This document shows, piece by piece, positions 16,297-24,404 of a stretch of DNA of 34,612 nt; position 1 is the first letter of the stretch; each line of letters opens with the position of its first letter. Where the stretch lies: NCBI GenBank assembly GCA_902766095.1, contig CACXCN010000063.1:1-34612 (forward strand), in the 5' to 3' direction. The DNA is from an uncultured Selenomonas sp. GTDB taxonomy: Bacteria; Bacillota; Negativicutes; Selenomonadales; Selenomonadaceae. The notes beneath the pieces were generated by a model, which saw only the letters and a program-made list of their open reading frames with translations, was not told where the DNA came from and did no database searches. The translations under genes and the position numbers were made by a program.

Positions 16297-19200
16297 TCAT
16301 TTTTTCCTCTGGTAGCTCGTCCCCGCCTCGGCGGCCATGATGCCGTCAGTCGATGCAGGCATATCCTCGCCGAGGATATAGGCGCGGAGGTACTTATCCA
16401 GCCGCGATTTGGCCTTGAATGAGGGCAGCGTCTCGCCGTAATATTTCTCTAGGAATGGGCGGGCCTTCTTCATATCCGCCGTAGCCTTCAGCTCGGTGAA
16501 GCGATTGAAATCATCGAGATTGTCTATATTCGGATGTGCGTCCATGAGCGCCATGAATTTCACTTCATCGAGCCCCAGAGCAACACAGATGCGTTTCCTC
16601 TCCTGCTGTTCAGCGTCATCCATGCGCTCGGTTATGAGGTCAGTGAATGACTGCACCTGCGCGAGATCGACCTCCCCCATCTCCATATCGTGCAGCAGGA
16701 TATTCGCGTACCTCTGCCGGTCGCGCGGCAGCGCGGCAAACTGTCTATGCAGCATATCCCGCGCCTGGGAGATAATATCGGCATCGCCCGCGAGCATGGC
16801 GGTCTTATACCGCTTGAAATTCGCCTCCATGTAGTCCTGGTCGATGGCCTCGTTTTCCTGCTCCGTAATGTAGGGATGGATATCAAAGGGAGCCTCCGTA
16901 TCGCCGCCACTGCCGCCGCCAGACGAGAGTTCCTGATAGCGCGTCAATAGTACGCGATAGATATGCTCATCAAAGGCCAATTCCTCATGCCATTGCGGCT
17001 CCTCGTCCGGCTCAGAGTCATAGACGAGCCTATCCCAAGTAAAGCCCTGCAGCCGCGCCGCCGTCAGATTCTCGCTCAGATGATTGAACTGCTGCACGAA
17101 GCGGCGCACATCTGCCTTGTCACTAGGCAGGCTGGCGAAATCTGCTATACCGGCATTCGCGAAAATATCGCGAATCTCTGTGTAGGCATGATTCATCGCC
17201 CGGATGCGCTCGGGCAAGCGCTGTACGAACAGCCCGCGCGGGCCGTTCCCGGCATAGAGCTCGACCGCCTGTTCTATATTCCGCTTCATCGTATGCGGCT
17301 GACGGTAGTAGCGAATGATGCCGAATGGCTTCAAGTCCGAGTCAAGAACGCGATTCGTGCGTGAGAATGCCTGTATTAGCTGCTCATAGCGCAGCACCTT
17401 GTCGAGGAACAGGGTATTCACCCACTTCGAGTCAAAGCCCGTGAGCATCTGGTCGACCACGATGAGCAGGTCGAGCCGCTCCTTTTCACGCCCCGGCTGA
17501 TTGAGGCCGATATAGTTGCCCTTGTGCGCGAGACGATCGGATATATCCCTCTTCATCGCTGCAAAGGTCTGCACTTTATAATTCTGGCCATAGCGCTCAT
17601 CGTAGTCCTGCACTATCTCCGTCAGTGCCTCTTCCTTCGTCAGCGCTCCCTCGTTGTTGTCGATATTCGGATCGAAAAGCGCCGTGACCGCGAGCTCGGG
17701 CAGCATTTCCTTTATGAGCCGGTAGTAGGCGACCGCCTCCGCGATGGACGAGGTCGCGAGCAGCGCATGGAACTGCACCGGCGTACTGTGCGTGAGCTCC
17801 TCGAAGCGCTCGCCGATATCGCTGACGACCGCCCGGCGGTACTCGTCGCTATCGTACTGGCTGCGCGGTATGTAGTCCTCGATACCTTTTTGATACTCGC
17901 CCGCCTCGTCTATGTAGCCTGCCATGCGGACGGCCTTTTTATCCATATAGTGATTATATATAGCGAGCTTCTTCTCATCACCGCGCGCCTCGGCCAGGCT
18001 GCTCGCATGAGCCCGCGCGAGTGCGACTGCTTCACGCAGCTTATGGTCGGGCCAGACCATGACCTGCGTCGGGTCGAAGCCGAGCACATTCTTATCCCTT
18101 ATGCCATCGGCGAGGCTGTAGCGATGTAGCTCATTGCCAAAAATCTCGGCCGTCGTCGTATCCTTCTTCGCATTGGCCGTCTGTATAGGCGTGCCCGTGA
18201 AGCCGAAGAAAATAGCATCGGGCAACGTCGCCTTTATATGCACAAGCATATCGCCGAAGGTCGAGCGATGCGCCTCGTCGATGATGAAGACGACGCGCTT
18301 CGCGCGGATAGCCTCGATGTCAGCCGCGTTCGCCTCCGTCGCCTCGATGCGGCTCATCTTCTGTATCGAAGTCACTATGAGCGTATCGTCGGGCTCATCG
18401 CTCACGAGCTTCGCGAGCAGGACCTGCGCACTCTCCGTGCCCTGCACGCTCTCATTGTCATCGGCGAAGTTCTGATACTCCAGCAGCGACTGCGTGCCGA
18501 GCTCGATGCGGTCCATGAGGAATACTACCTTGTCGGCATCGTGCGAGGCCGCTATGAGCTGGGCCGACTTGAAGCTCGTCATGGTCTTGCCGGAGCCCGT
18601 CGTGTGCCATACATAGCCGCCGCGCTGCTGATGACCGCCCCAGTCGGCGCGCGCCACGGCATCCGAGATGCGCGACGCCGCATAGTACTGGTAGCTGCGC
18701 ATGACCTTCAGCACGCCGTCGGTCCTATCCGCCACGGTGTAGAAACCTATGAGCTGATGCGCCATCGGTATCGAGAGCAGGCTCTCGAGCACCTCGCTCC
18801 AGCGCTGCACAGGCTCATTATCCGCATAGCCCCAGTGGAAGGCAAAGGCGGGCAGGAAGCGCCCCTTCGGCCCCGGGTTCGCAAAGTAGATAGTCTCATC
18901 GGGCGTCATGCAGACGAATACCTGCACGAGCGACAGGATGCCGCTATAGACGCCCTCGCCCATGTACTTCTCTATCTGATAATAGGCCTGCTGTACCGGC
19001 ACGCCGCTGCGCTTCAGCTCGATATGGATGACCGGCATGCCATTGATGAGCAGCAGCAGATCGCCGCGCCGGTCGCTATTCAGCGCCGAGAGAGTCGGGA
19101 AAATCGGCTGCTGCGCTATCTGGTAGCGGCTCTTGCCGGCCGCGATCTCGAGGCGGTTGTAGATGGCCAGCGAGACCTCGTGCCCGAGGTGCAGCGAGTC

Positions 19201-19494
19201 GGCCGGATTGTCGCGGCGGATGGCGATGGAGCCGCCATTGATGAAGCCATTCAGCGCGACGGGCGTCGCGAGTGCCGCGACCTGATCGAGTATCTGCTGC
19301 ATCTCGGTCTCGGAGAGCGGTACGTCGTTCAGCTGGTCCCGGCCGCGATTGTTCTCAAAGAGGATTTTCGCCCAGTTCGCGACGAGCTGCTCGGGCGTTG
19401 GCCGCTCGAGCACCTCCTCCCAGCCGTAGCTACCGAGGAGCTTCTTCACCACGGCGGCCTCGAACGCCGCCTCACTCTGGAAAGACTCAGACAT
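16297..19494 (-). CDS. hsdR: Type I restriction enzyme R subunit (HsdR)
   Basis: This is the 1065-residue motor and nuclease subunit of a type I restriction system, cutting unmodified DNA after ATP-driven translocation. The N-terminal nuclease shows D145, E159 and K161 (GDLLLLINGMPVIHIELK) and a following QxxxY-like AYYQIEKY. The two RecA-like helicase domains carry Walker A HTTGSGKT (297-304), DEAH (406-409) and FTGTPI. A C-terminal helical region (about 780-1065) binds the methylase core. AAAGGAGG lies just upstream of the ATG, 12 bases after hsdS. It is last in an hsdM-hsdS-hsdR operon and appears intact. Confidence 0.95.
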   Translation of the reverse strand: MSESFQSEAAFEAAVVKKLLGSYGWEEVLERPTPEQLVANWAKILFENNRGRDQLNDVPLSETEMQQILDQVAALATPVALNGFINGGSIAIRRDNPADSLHLGHEVSLAIYNRLEIAAGKSRYQIAQQPIFPTLSALNSDRRGDLLLLINGMPVIHIELKRSGVPVQQAYYQIEKYMGEGVYSGILSLVQVFVCMTPDETIYFANPGPKGRFLPAFAFHWGYADNEPVQRWSEVLESLLSIPMAHQLIGFYTVADRTDGVLKVMRSYQYYAASRISDAVARADWGGHQQRGGYVWHTTGSGKTMTSFKSAQLIAASHDADKVVFLMDRIELGTQSLLEYQNFADDNESVQGTESAQVLLAKLVSDEPDDTLIVTSIQKMSRIEATEANAADIEAIRAKRVVFIIDEAHRSTFGDMLVHIKATLPDAIFFGFTGTPIQTANAKKDTTTAEIFGNELHRYSLADGIRDKNVLGFDPTQVMVWPDHKLREAVALARAHASSLAEARGDEKKLAIYNHYMDKKAVRMAGYIDEAGEYQKGIEDYIPRSQYDSDEYRRAVVSDIGERFEELTHSTPVQFHALLATSSIAEAVAYYRLIKEMLPELAVTALFDPNIDNNEGALTKEEALTEIVQDYDERYGQNYKVQTFAAMKRDISDRLAHKGNYIGLNQPGREKERLDLLIVVDQMLTGFDSKWVNTLFLDKVLRYEQLIQAFSRTNRVLDSDLKPFGIIRYYRQPHTMKRNIEQAVELYAGNGPRGLFVQRLPERIRAMNHAYTEIRDIFANAGIADFASLPSDKADVRRFVQQFNHLSENLTAARLQGFTWDRLVYDSEPDEEPQWHEELAFDEHIYRVLLTRYQELSSGGGSGGDTEAPFDIHPYITEQENEAIDQDYMEANFKRYKTAMLAGDADIISQARDMLHRQFAALPRDRQRYANILLHDMEMGEVDLAQVQSFTDLITERMDDAEQQERKRICVALGLDEVKFMALMDAHPNIDNLDDFNRFTELKATADMKKARPFLEKYYGETLPSFKAKSRLDKYLRAYILGEDMPASTDGIMAAEAGTSYQRKK

Positions 19495-19506
19495 GGTGAA
19501 CCTCCT

Positions 19507-20667
19507 TTAGACAAACATCTTGGCGAGCAGGGATTGCTTTACGGCTTGCAGTTTCGCGAGTTTTTGCTGCTCGGCTGCTATGATATCATCTTGCTTGTTG
19601 AAAAAGGCCCCTATCTTATGTTGTTCATCTGGTGATGGTACTCTGAATTTGTAGTTCAATGCCTCATCCAGCTTCAAAACCCTATTTCTACCGGCGCCAC
19701 CTGGTGACGATAACGTAAGATGATGATGAAATCTTTCATCCAAGATAACATATTTTAGAAACTCAGGACATAATGCTTCTGATAGCGTAAATTGAGGAAA
19801 GCGATGTGACACAAGCTTTCCTGCATCATTTTCGTCTGTAATTGCTACCGCATGCTCCCAGGAAAAAGTAATATTGAAAATCAATTTATTAGCTGCGACG
19901 CGGTGCATCTGCGCTGTCTCTAGCTCATGACCAGCTGGCACATATTCATGGAATGTTCCCTTCGCATGACTGCGAATACCAAGGCGGAAATAGCCATCAT
20001 GAGGTGTTTCTACTGGGTCAGAATAGCTTTCTACTATATCTCCAAGCCTCTGTTCCTTCCATTCGCCTGTAAATCCCTGAAAGCGAATTTCCGGCACGCG
20101 GGCACCGGCTTGCGGGAACATTTTTTGCAGCAAGGATTGTTTGAGAGATTGTAGCTTGTTGTATTTATGAGTTTGTTGCTCGATTAGGACATCCAGTTCA
20201 CTCAAAACTTTTTTAATCTTGTGCTGCTCCTCTACGGAAGGAAAAAGTGCAGTAATATCTGCCAGCATATTCACTGCTAATCCTGGCTGAGCTGACTGAG
20301 TGGAATACATGCCTAAGTCCATCTCGCCTAAGCAATAGTAAAGAAATCGCGTATCGCTATTCTTATTTCCTTTTACTGCTATGGCATGTTCTGTGAAATA
20401 TGCTCTACCTTTTGAGTATTTCATATTACCACATAGAGCCCCTTGACGGCCTATCAATGCATACTCGCCATCGTGGTTATAATGATTTACATAGCCTCTA
20501 ATACCATTTCCACCAAAAGCAGGATATTTTCCAACTGCTTTTATCTCATCTGAATTTATCGCATTGCCGCTCTTAAATTCATCAGTCATTTCACTAATAC
20601 TATGTGACTGCCACTCGTCCGTAAATCCCTTAAACCGTATCTCCGGCACTTTTCTCTTTTCGTCCAT
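19507..20667 (-). CDS. hsdS: Type I restriction specificity subunit (HsdS)
   Basis: This 386-residue specificity subunit has two target-recognition domains, each followed by a helical spacer, and defines a bipartite recognition site. The internal duplication is plain: VPEIRFKGFTDEW at 7-19 and VPEIRFQGFTGEW at 191-203, and the spacer pattern ELDVLIEQQTHKYNKLQSLKQSLLQKMF at about 157-184 recurs as KQDDIIAAEQQKLAKLQAVKQSLLAKMF at the C-terminus. Its bases are visibly more AT-rich than hsdM and hsdR, as expected for exchangeable recognition domains. The ATG at 20667 has GAGGTG six bases upstream; an in-frame GTG at 20676 is the alternative. No second hsdS or inverted repeat for phase switching is seen. 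Confidence 0.93.
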   Translation of the reverse strand: MDEKRKVPEIRFKGFTDEWQSHSISEMTDEFKSGNAINSDEIKAVGKYPAFGGNGIRGYVNHYNHDGEYALIGRQGALCGNMKYSKGRAYFTEHAIAVKGNKNSDTRFLYYCLGEMDLGMYSTQSAQPGLAVNMLADITALFPSVEEQHKIKKVLSELDVLIEQQTHKYNKLQSLKQSLLQKMFPQAGARVPEIRFQGFTGEWKEQRLGDIVESYSDPVETPHDGYFRLGIRSHAKGTFHEYVPAGHELETAQMHRVAANKLIFNITFSWEHAVAITDENDAGKLVSHRFPQFTLSEALCPEFLKYVILDERFHHHLTLSSPGGAGRNRVLKLDEALNYKFRVPSPDEQHKIGAFFNKQDDIIAAEQQKLAKLQAVKQSLLAKMFV

Positions 20668-20677
20668 CGTGCTCACC

Positions 20678-23470
20678 TCACTCTGACTTCAGCAGGCTTT
20701 GCAGGGTCTTTACGCCCTGCAGGTCGTATTCGCTGCCGGTGAGCTCGCTGAGCAGCTGGGCTAGCTCGGCTCCGTCGGCCTTTATGTCCTGCTCGATGGC
20801 GGGCAGGGACTTTGCGTATTTCTGTACGAGCTGACGCATGGCCTGCTCGAATTCACTCAGGCGCTGCTCCATGAGGGCGAGGATGTGCTGCTCGAGCGGA
20901 GCTATCCACTTCGCGTGCAGCAGGTCGTCGGCCTCGGCGTCAGTCAGGTGCTCGATGCGGTCGATGGTCTTTTGCTCGAGCTCGGCTTGCATATCCTTTA
21001 TCTCGCTGTCAAGAGCCGCCTTGCGCTCGATGGTCTGGATGGCGAGGTTCACGGCATGCTCCCAGCTACCTTCTTGCTGGCTTTGCTCTTGCGCGATGGC
21101 CTCGAGGCGACTCATGATTTCCTTCTTCGTGTAGGTTCCGTTCTTAGAGGCCTGCATGGCCTTCCAGTTGACCTCGAGATGGAGCAGACGAAATTGTTTC
21201 TTCGCCGCCGTGCCCGTGAGCTCCAAGTACTCATGCAGGGACTGGGCCTCAGGTGTCTCGAGGTCATCAAGTATGGTCTGCCAAGCGGCTTTGAGTTCCT
21301 TTTTCTGGAACTTCGTGTGATCCTCGCTGACGGCATCGCTCTCGAGCTGCTCGGCACTCAGGCTGCTCAGTATGTCGCTGAGCGTCTCCGCGCAGGCGGC
21401 GCTGGCGGCCTCCTGCGCGCGCAGGGCGGCGAGGTCGTCGGGCAGTAGCCACTCCTGCACGAGCGCGAAGGGCAGTATGCGGCCCTCCCAGCCGTCCTGC
21501 TGCTCGGTCTCGTGGCCGTCGCTGTCCTTTTTGATGACCAGGTGCGGCTGGACGGTGCGCACGGCGTCGGCCTCGTCGGTCTGTATCATCTCGAGGTCGG
21601 CGGCGATGGTCCGCCAGGCGTCGTCGAGCTCCTGATAGGCGTCGTAGGCGTCCAGCAGCGGCACGCCCGCGCAGCGCCGGAATACGTCGCCGGCGATGTG
21701 TTCCTCCTCGCTCGCGAGGGCGACGGTCTGCCGCCCGGCCACGAGGCGCGCGTGCAGGTCGGTGGCGAAGCCCGCGAAGTGGTCGCGCAGCTGCTGCGTG
21801 AGCGCGACCGCGCTCGGGTGCGTCGCGATGGTCGTGGCGATGTCGTCCGTGCGCACGGTGTAGTAGGCATCATTCAGCGACGCGAACAGGTCGTCGCGCA
21901 GTCCCGGTAGCGCTGTCCACTCCGCGGCGTAGCGGTCTAGCTCGGCCGCGGGTATACCGCCCTGCATGAGGGCATAGAGGTCCCACGGCTCCTCGGCGGC
22001 CGCGGCGTCAACGTAGCGCGGGATATTCAGATTGTAGTCGTTCTGGCGGATTTCTGCCTTGGACACGAGACGGGAGAACTGGGCGCAGTCGCGCTTCTCG
22101 CGGTAGGTGTCGACGATGCGGCGGATGTCCTTGGCGCGCAGGGCATTCTTCTTGCCGACCTTCGCATAGCCTTGGGCGGCATTGATGATGAGGACATCGC
22201 TCGCGTCGCGCTTTTGGCGCAGTACCATGATGAGCGTCGGTATCGAGGTGCCGAAGAAGATATTCTCGGGCAAGCCGATGATGGCCTCGATCTGGTTGCG
22301 TTCGATGAGCTCGCGCCGGATGTCGTACTCCTCGCCGCCGCGAAAAAGGACGCCGTGCGGCAGAACGATGCACATTATGCCGTCAGGCTTCAGATGGTAG
22401 AGGTCATGTAGCAGAAAGGCGTAGTCGGCCTTCGACTTCGGCGCGAGGCCATAGCTCGCATAGCGCGGGTCGCTCTCCTTATTCTTCGGGTCCCAGTGCT
22501 GGGAGTAGGGCGGATTCGAAACGACGGCATCCACGCGCAGCGCCTCGTATGTAGTCTCGCGGTTCTCCTCGGTGTCGAAATACGGCCAGTCGGCCTCGAG
22601 CGTGTCGCCGCGGCGGGCCGTGATATTCTGCGCACTGATGCCGCGCATGACGAGATTCATGCGCGTGAGGTTGTAGGTATTTTCCTTTAGCTCCTGGGCG
22701 TAGTACTCTATCTGGTCGGCGCGGCCCGTCTCGCGGGCCACCGAGCGGCCGATATTCAGCAACAGCGAGCCCGAGCCGCTTGTCGGGTCGTATATCTTTA
22801 TCTGCTGGCGGTCGCGCAGGTGATAGGCGACTATGTCCGACATGAGCAACGAGACCTCATGTGGCGTATAGAACTCGCCCGCTTTCTTGCCTGCGTTCGC
22901 GGCGAAATTACTGATGAGGTACTCGTAGATGAAGCCGATAACATCGTAGTCCTGCTTCCGGTCCATCGGTATCTCGTCGATGAGTGCGAGCAGGCCGCGG
23001 ATGGCCTTCGTCTGCGCGCCGGTGGAGTCGCCGAGCTTTGAGAGGCCTGTGCTGAGTGAGTCGAGTATGCCCTCGAATACGCGGCGCTTTTTCTTATCCT
23101 CCTGTGAGGGATGATGCGGGTCGACTGGCACTAGCAGTCGATTGAAGGCCGATAGCGCCTCGCGCACGTCGGCCACGCTGAAGGCGCCCTTTTTCTCTCG
23201 CCAGGTGGAGAATAGATTGTCGTAGCCGATAAAGTAACCAAGAGCCCGCTGCGCCCAGAGCAGATCGTCGGCGTCGAGATTCTTCTCCGTCATATCGGCG
23301 AGCTCGTCCTCCGCGACGCCCTGCTCGCGCCAGAAGGCAACCTGCCGCTCGGAAAGGAATTTGTAGAACATGAAGCCGAGGATATAGTCCTTGTACTCAT
23401 TCGCTTCGATGCGCGACCGCATCTTGTTCGCCGACTGGAATATCTTGTTCGCTAGCTGCTGCTTGTTCAT
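20678..23470 (-). CDS. hsdM: Type I restriction-modification DNA methyltransferase (HsdM), long form
   Basis: This 930-residue adenine methyltransferase subunit has an N-terminal helical HsdM_N domain (about 5-150), then the N6-MTase domain (about 165-480) with SAM motif I DPTSGSGSLLL (228-238) and catalytic NPPY (319-322). A long C-terminal region (about 490-930) follows, rich in Glu/Gln/Leu with probable coiled coils. EcoKI-type HsdM is about 530 residues, so the extension of about 400 is notable, though long forms are known in Firmicutes. AAGGGG precedes the ATG. The stop lies about ten bases before the preferred hsdS start. It is first in the operon; a promoter was not identified and may lie in the antitoxin remnant upstream. 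Confidence 0.93.
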   Translation of the reverse strand: MNKQQLANKIFQSANKMRSRIEANEYKDYILGFMFYKFLSERQVAFWREQGVAEDELADMTEKNLDADDLLWAQRALGYFIGYDNLFSTWREKKGAFSVADVREALSAFNRLLVPVDPHHPSQEDKKKRRVFEGILDSLSTGLSKLGDSTGAQTKAIRGLLALIDEIPMDRKQDYDVIGFIYEYLISNFAANAGKKAGEFYTPHEVSLLMSDIVAYHLRDRQQIKIYDPTSGSGSLLLNIGRSVARETGRADQIEYYAQELKENTYNLTRMNLVMRGISAQNITARRGDTLEADWPYFDTEENRETTYEALRVDAVVSNPPYSQHWDPKNKESDPRYASYGLAPKSKADYAFLLHDLYHLKPDGIMCIVLPHGVLFRGGEEYDIRRELIERNQIEAIIGLPENIFFGTSIPTLIMVLRQKRDASDVLIINAAQGYAKVGKKNALRAKDIRRIVDTYREKRDCAQFSRLVSKAEIRQNDYNLNIPRYVDAAAAEEPWDLYALMQGGIPAAELDRYAAEWTALPGLRDDLFASLNDAYYTVRTDDIATTIATHPSAVALTQQLRDHFAGFATDLHARLVAGRQTVALASEEEHIAGDVFRRCAGVPLLDAYDAYQELDDAWRTIAADLEMIQTDEADAVRTVQPHLVIKKDSDGHETEQQDGWEGRILPFALVQEWLLPDDLAALRAQEAASAACAETLSDILSSLSAEQLESDAVSEDHTKFQKKELKAAWQTILDDLETPEAQSLHEYLELTGTAAKKQFRLLHLEVNWKAMQASKNGTYTKKEIMSRLEAIAQEQSQQEGSWEHAVNLAIQTIERKAALDSEIKDMQAELEQKTIDRIEHLTDAEADDLLHAKWIAPLEQHILALMEQRLSEFEQAMRQLVQKYAKSLPAIEQDIKADGAELAQLLSELTGSEYDLQGVKTLQSLLKSE

Positions 23471-23504
23471 GGTTGCCCCTTATATCGCCAGAGCTAGGTA
23501 TAGG

Positions 23505-23687
23505 CTATGGCTCCTGCTTTAACTCATCCAACAATTCTTCTATACTATGATAGGTCTTATATTTTTCCGGATGTTTCTTCATGTCCTCATGTTCGGCCAG
23601 AGCTTGGCATGTTTCAGCGTTAGGCTCTTCCTCTCGCTCTTCTTCATTTCTCACCATCATAGCCCCCCATCCTGATATTTGCTTCAC
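23505..23687 (-). pseudogene. C-terminal remnant of a RelB/DinJ-type antitoxin
   Basis: The last 40 or so residues (PNAETCQALAEHEDMKKHPE followed by KYKTYHSIEELLDEL) match the C-terminal, toxin-neutralising tail of RelB/DinJ antitoxins. The N-terminal ribbon-helix-helix DNA-binding part is missing. The frame opens on a GTG overlapping the stop of the orphan dnaB end, or on internal ATGs about 30 bases later. No toxin gene follows; hsdM begins 35 bases downstream. It is best read as a relic left when neighbouring DNA was inserted or deleted. Confidence 0.6.
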
Positions 23688-23866
23688 TGCATGAGCAGGT
23701 TCTGGAACCTCGTGTATTGTTTCTGGAACATGAGGTTGACGGTGCCGATGGCACCATTGCGGTGCTTCGCTATGATGAGCTCCGTGACGCCCTGGTTCTC
23801 GGTGTCTTTGTCGTAGTAGTCCTCACGGTAGAGGAACATGGCTATGTCAGCGTCCCGCTCGTGGGA
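23684..23866 (-). repeat. Orphan duplicate of the dnaB 3' end
   Basis: About 180 bases ending exactly at a TGA stop repeat the 3' end of dnaB (25469-25651) with roughly a dozen differences. Half of these fall in the outermost 30 bases. The encoded peptide is identical to the DnaB C-terminus from DADI onward except Ala for Val in DADI(A/V)MFLYRED; all other differences there are synonymous. An open frame to 23881 exists (GTG start directly after the nuclease gene stop) but has no ribosome site or independent domain. It is therefore a fragment rather than a gene. Confidence 0.9.
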
Positions 23867-23881
23867 TTCTGCCTCGTTCAC

Positions 23882-24403
23882 TCAGGCACCATTCCCATCT
23901 ACAAGCTGCAATGGGAAAAGTCCGTATCGTTCATTCCACTCGTCTATACTCAGCACTTCAATCGAATCAATCATCGTTTCCGGCATCGCGACCTGCTTTT
24001 GGAGCGCAAATGGCAATCGCGCGGCTAACAGCTCACGAACGTGTTTTCTTAGGACTATATCGCCATTCGAGCACTCCAGTATATAGACATAGTGCTTCTT
24101 CTTCGCTAAGCCGCGGTGCATCGCCTGTAGGAATTGCAGGCTATTGAAGTACTTCAAGGCCACATTGTTTATCCGCTTGTCCTCCATGGGACGAAAGGCT
24201 TCGGGATGGCTGGCTTGTGGCAGATTCGCATTCTTGTACTCGACCAGCAGCAGCTCATTCTCTGTCTCCGCGACGAAATCAACATCTCTGAGAATGAACA
24301 GTCCGGCCGCATGGAATATATCATGTATGCTATCGGTGGCCCATAGGGCAGCGGAGAAATCTATTTTGCAGGAATGGTTTTCATCGCCAAAAATCTGGCT
24401 CAT
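23882..24403 (-). CDS. Small PD-(D/E)XK-like nuclease candidate paired with AAA ATPase
   Basis: This protein of 173 residues belongs to no family I recognise with confidence. Residues 40-60 (DVDFVAETENELLLVEYKNA) have the spacing of a PD-(D/E)XK nuclease core: D42, then E55-x-K57 on a hydrophobic strand. A second helical part (75-105, KRINNVALKYFNSLQFLQAM) and a strand-rich C-terminus follow. The ATG at 24403 lies one base after the ATPase stop (TGAGATG), with AGGTGA inside the ATPase end; a GTG at 24412 would overlap. The tight coupling suggests one complex in which the ATPase gates the nuclease, the usual logic of two-gene anti-phage systems. The nuclease call is inference from one motif, and the function is unproven. 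Confidence 0.6.
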   Translation of the reverse strand: MSQIFGDENHSCKIDFSAALWATDSIHDIFHAAGLFILRDVDFVAETENELLLVEYKNANLPQASHPEAFRPMEDKRINNVALKYFNSLQFLQAMHRGLAKKKHYVYILECSNGDIVLRKHVRELLAARLPFALQKQVAMPETMIDSIEVLSIDEWNERYGLFPLQLVDGNGA

Positions 24404-24404
24404 C

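Noticed and set aside
16225-16422. Plus-strand 65-residue frame at the 3' end of hsdR
   Set aside because: Mostly antisense to hsdR, with no homology or ribosome site.
23684-23881. Orphan DnaB-end frame as a functional mini-protein
   Set aside because: It lacks a ribosome site and Walker motifs, and is fully explained as a displaced gene end.
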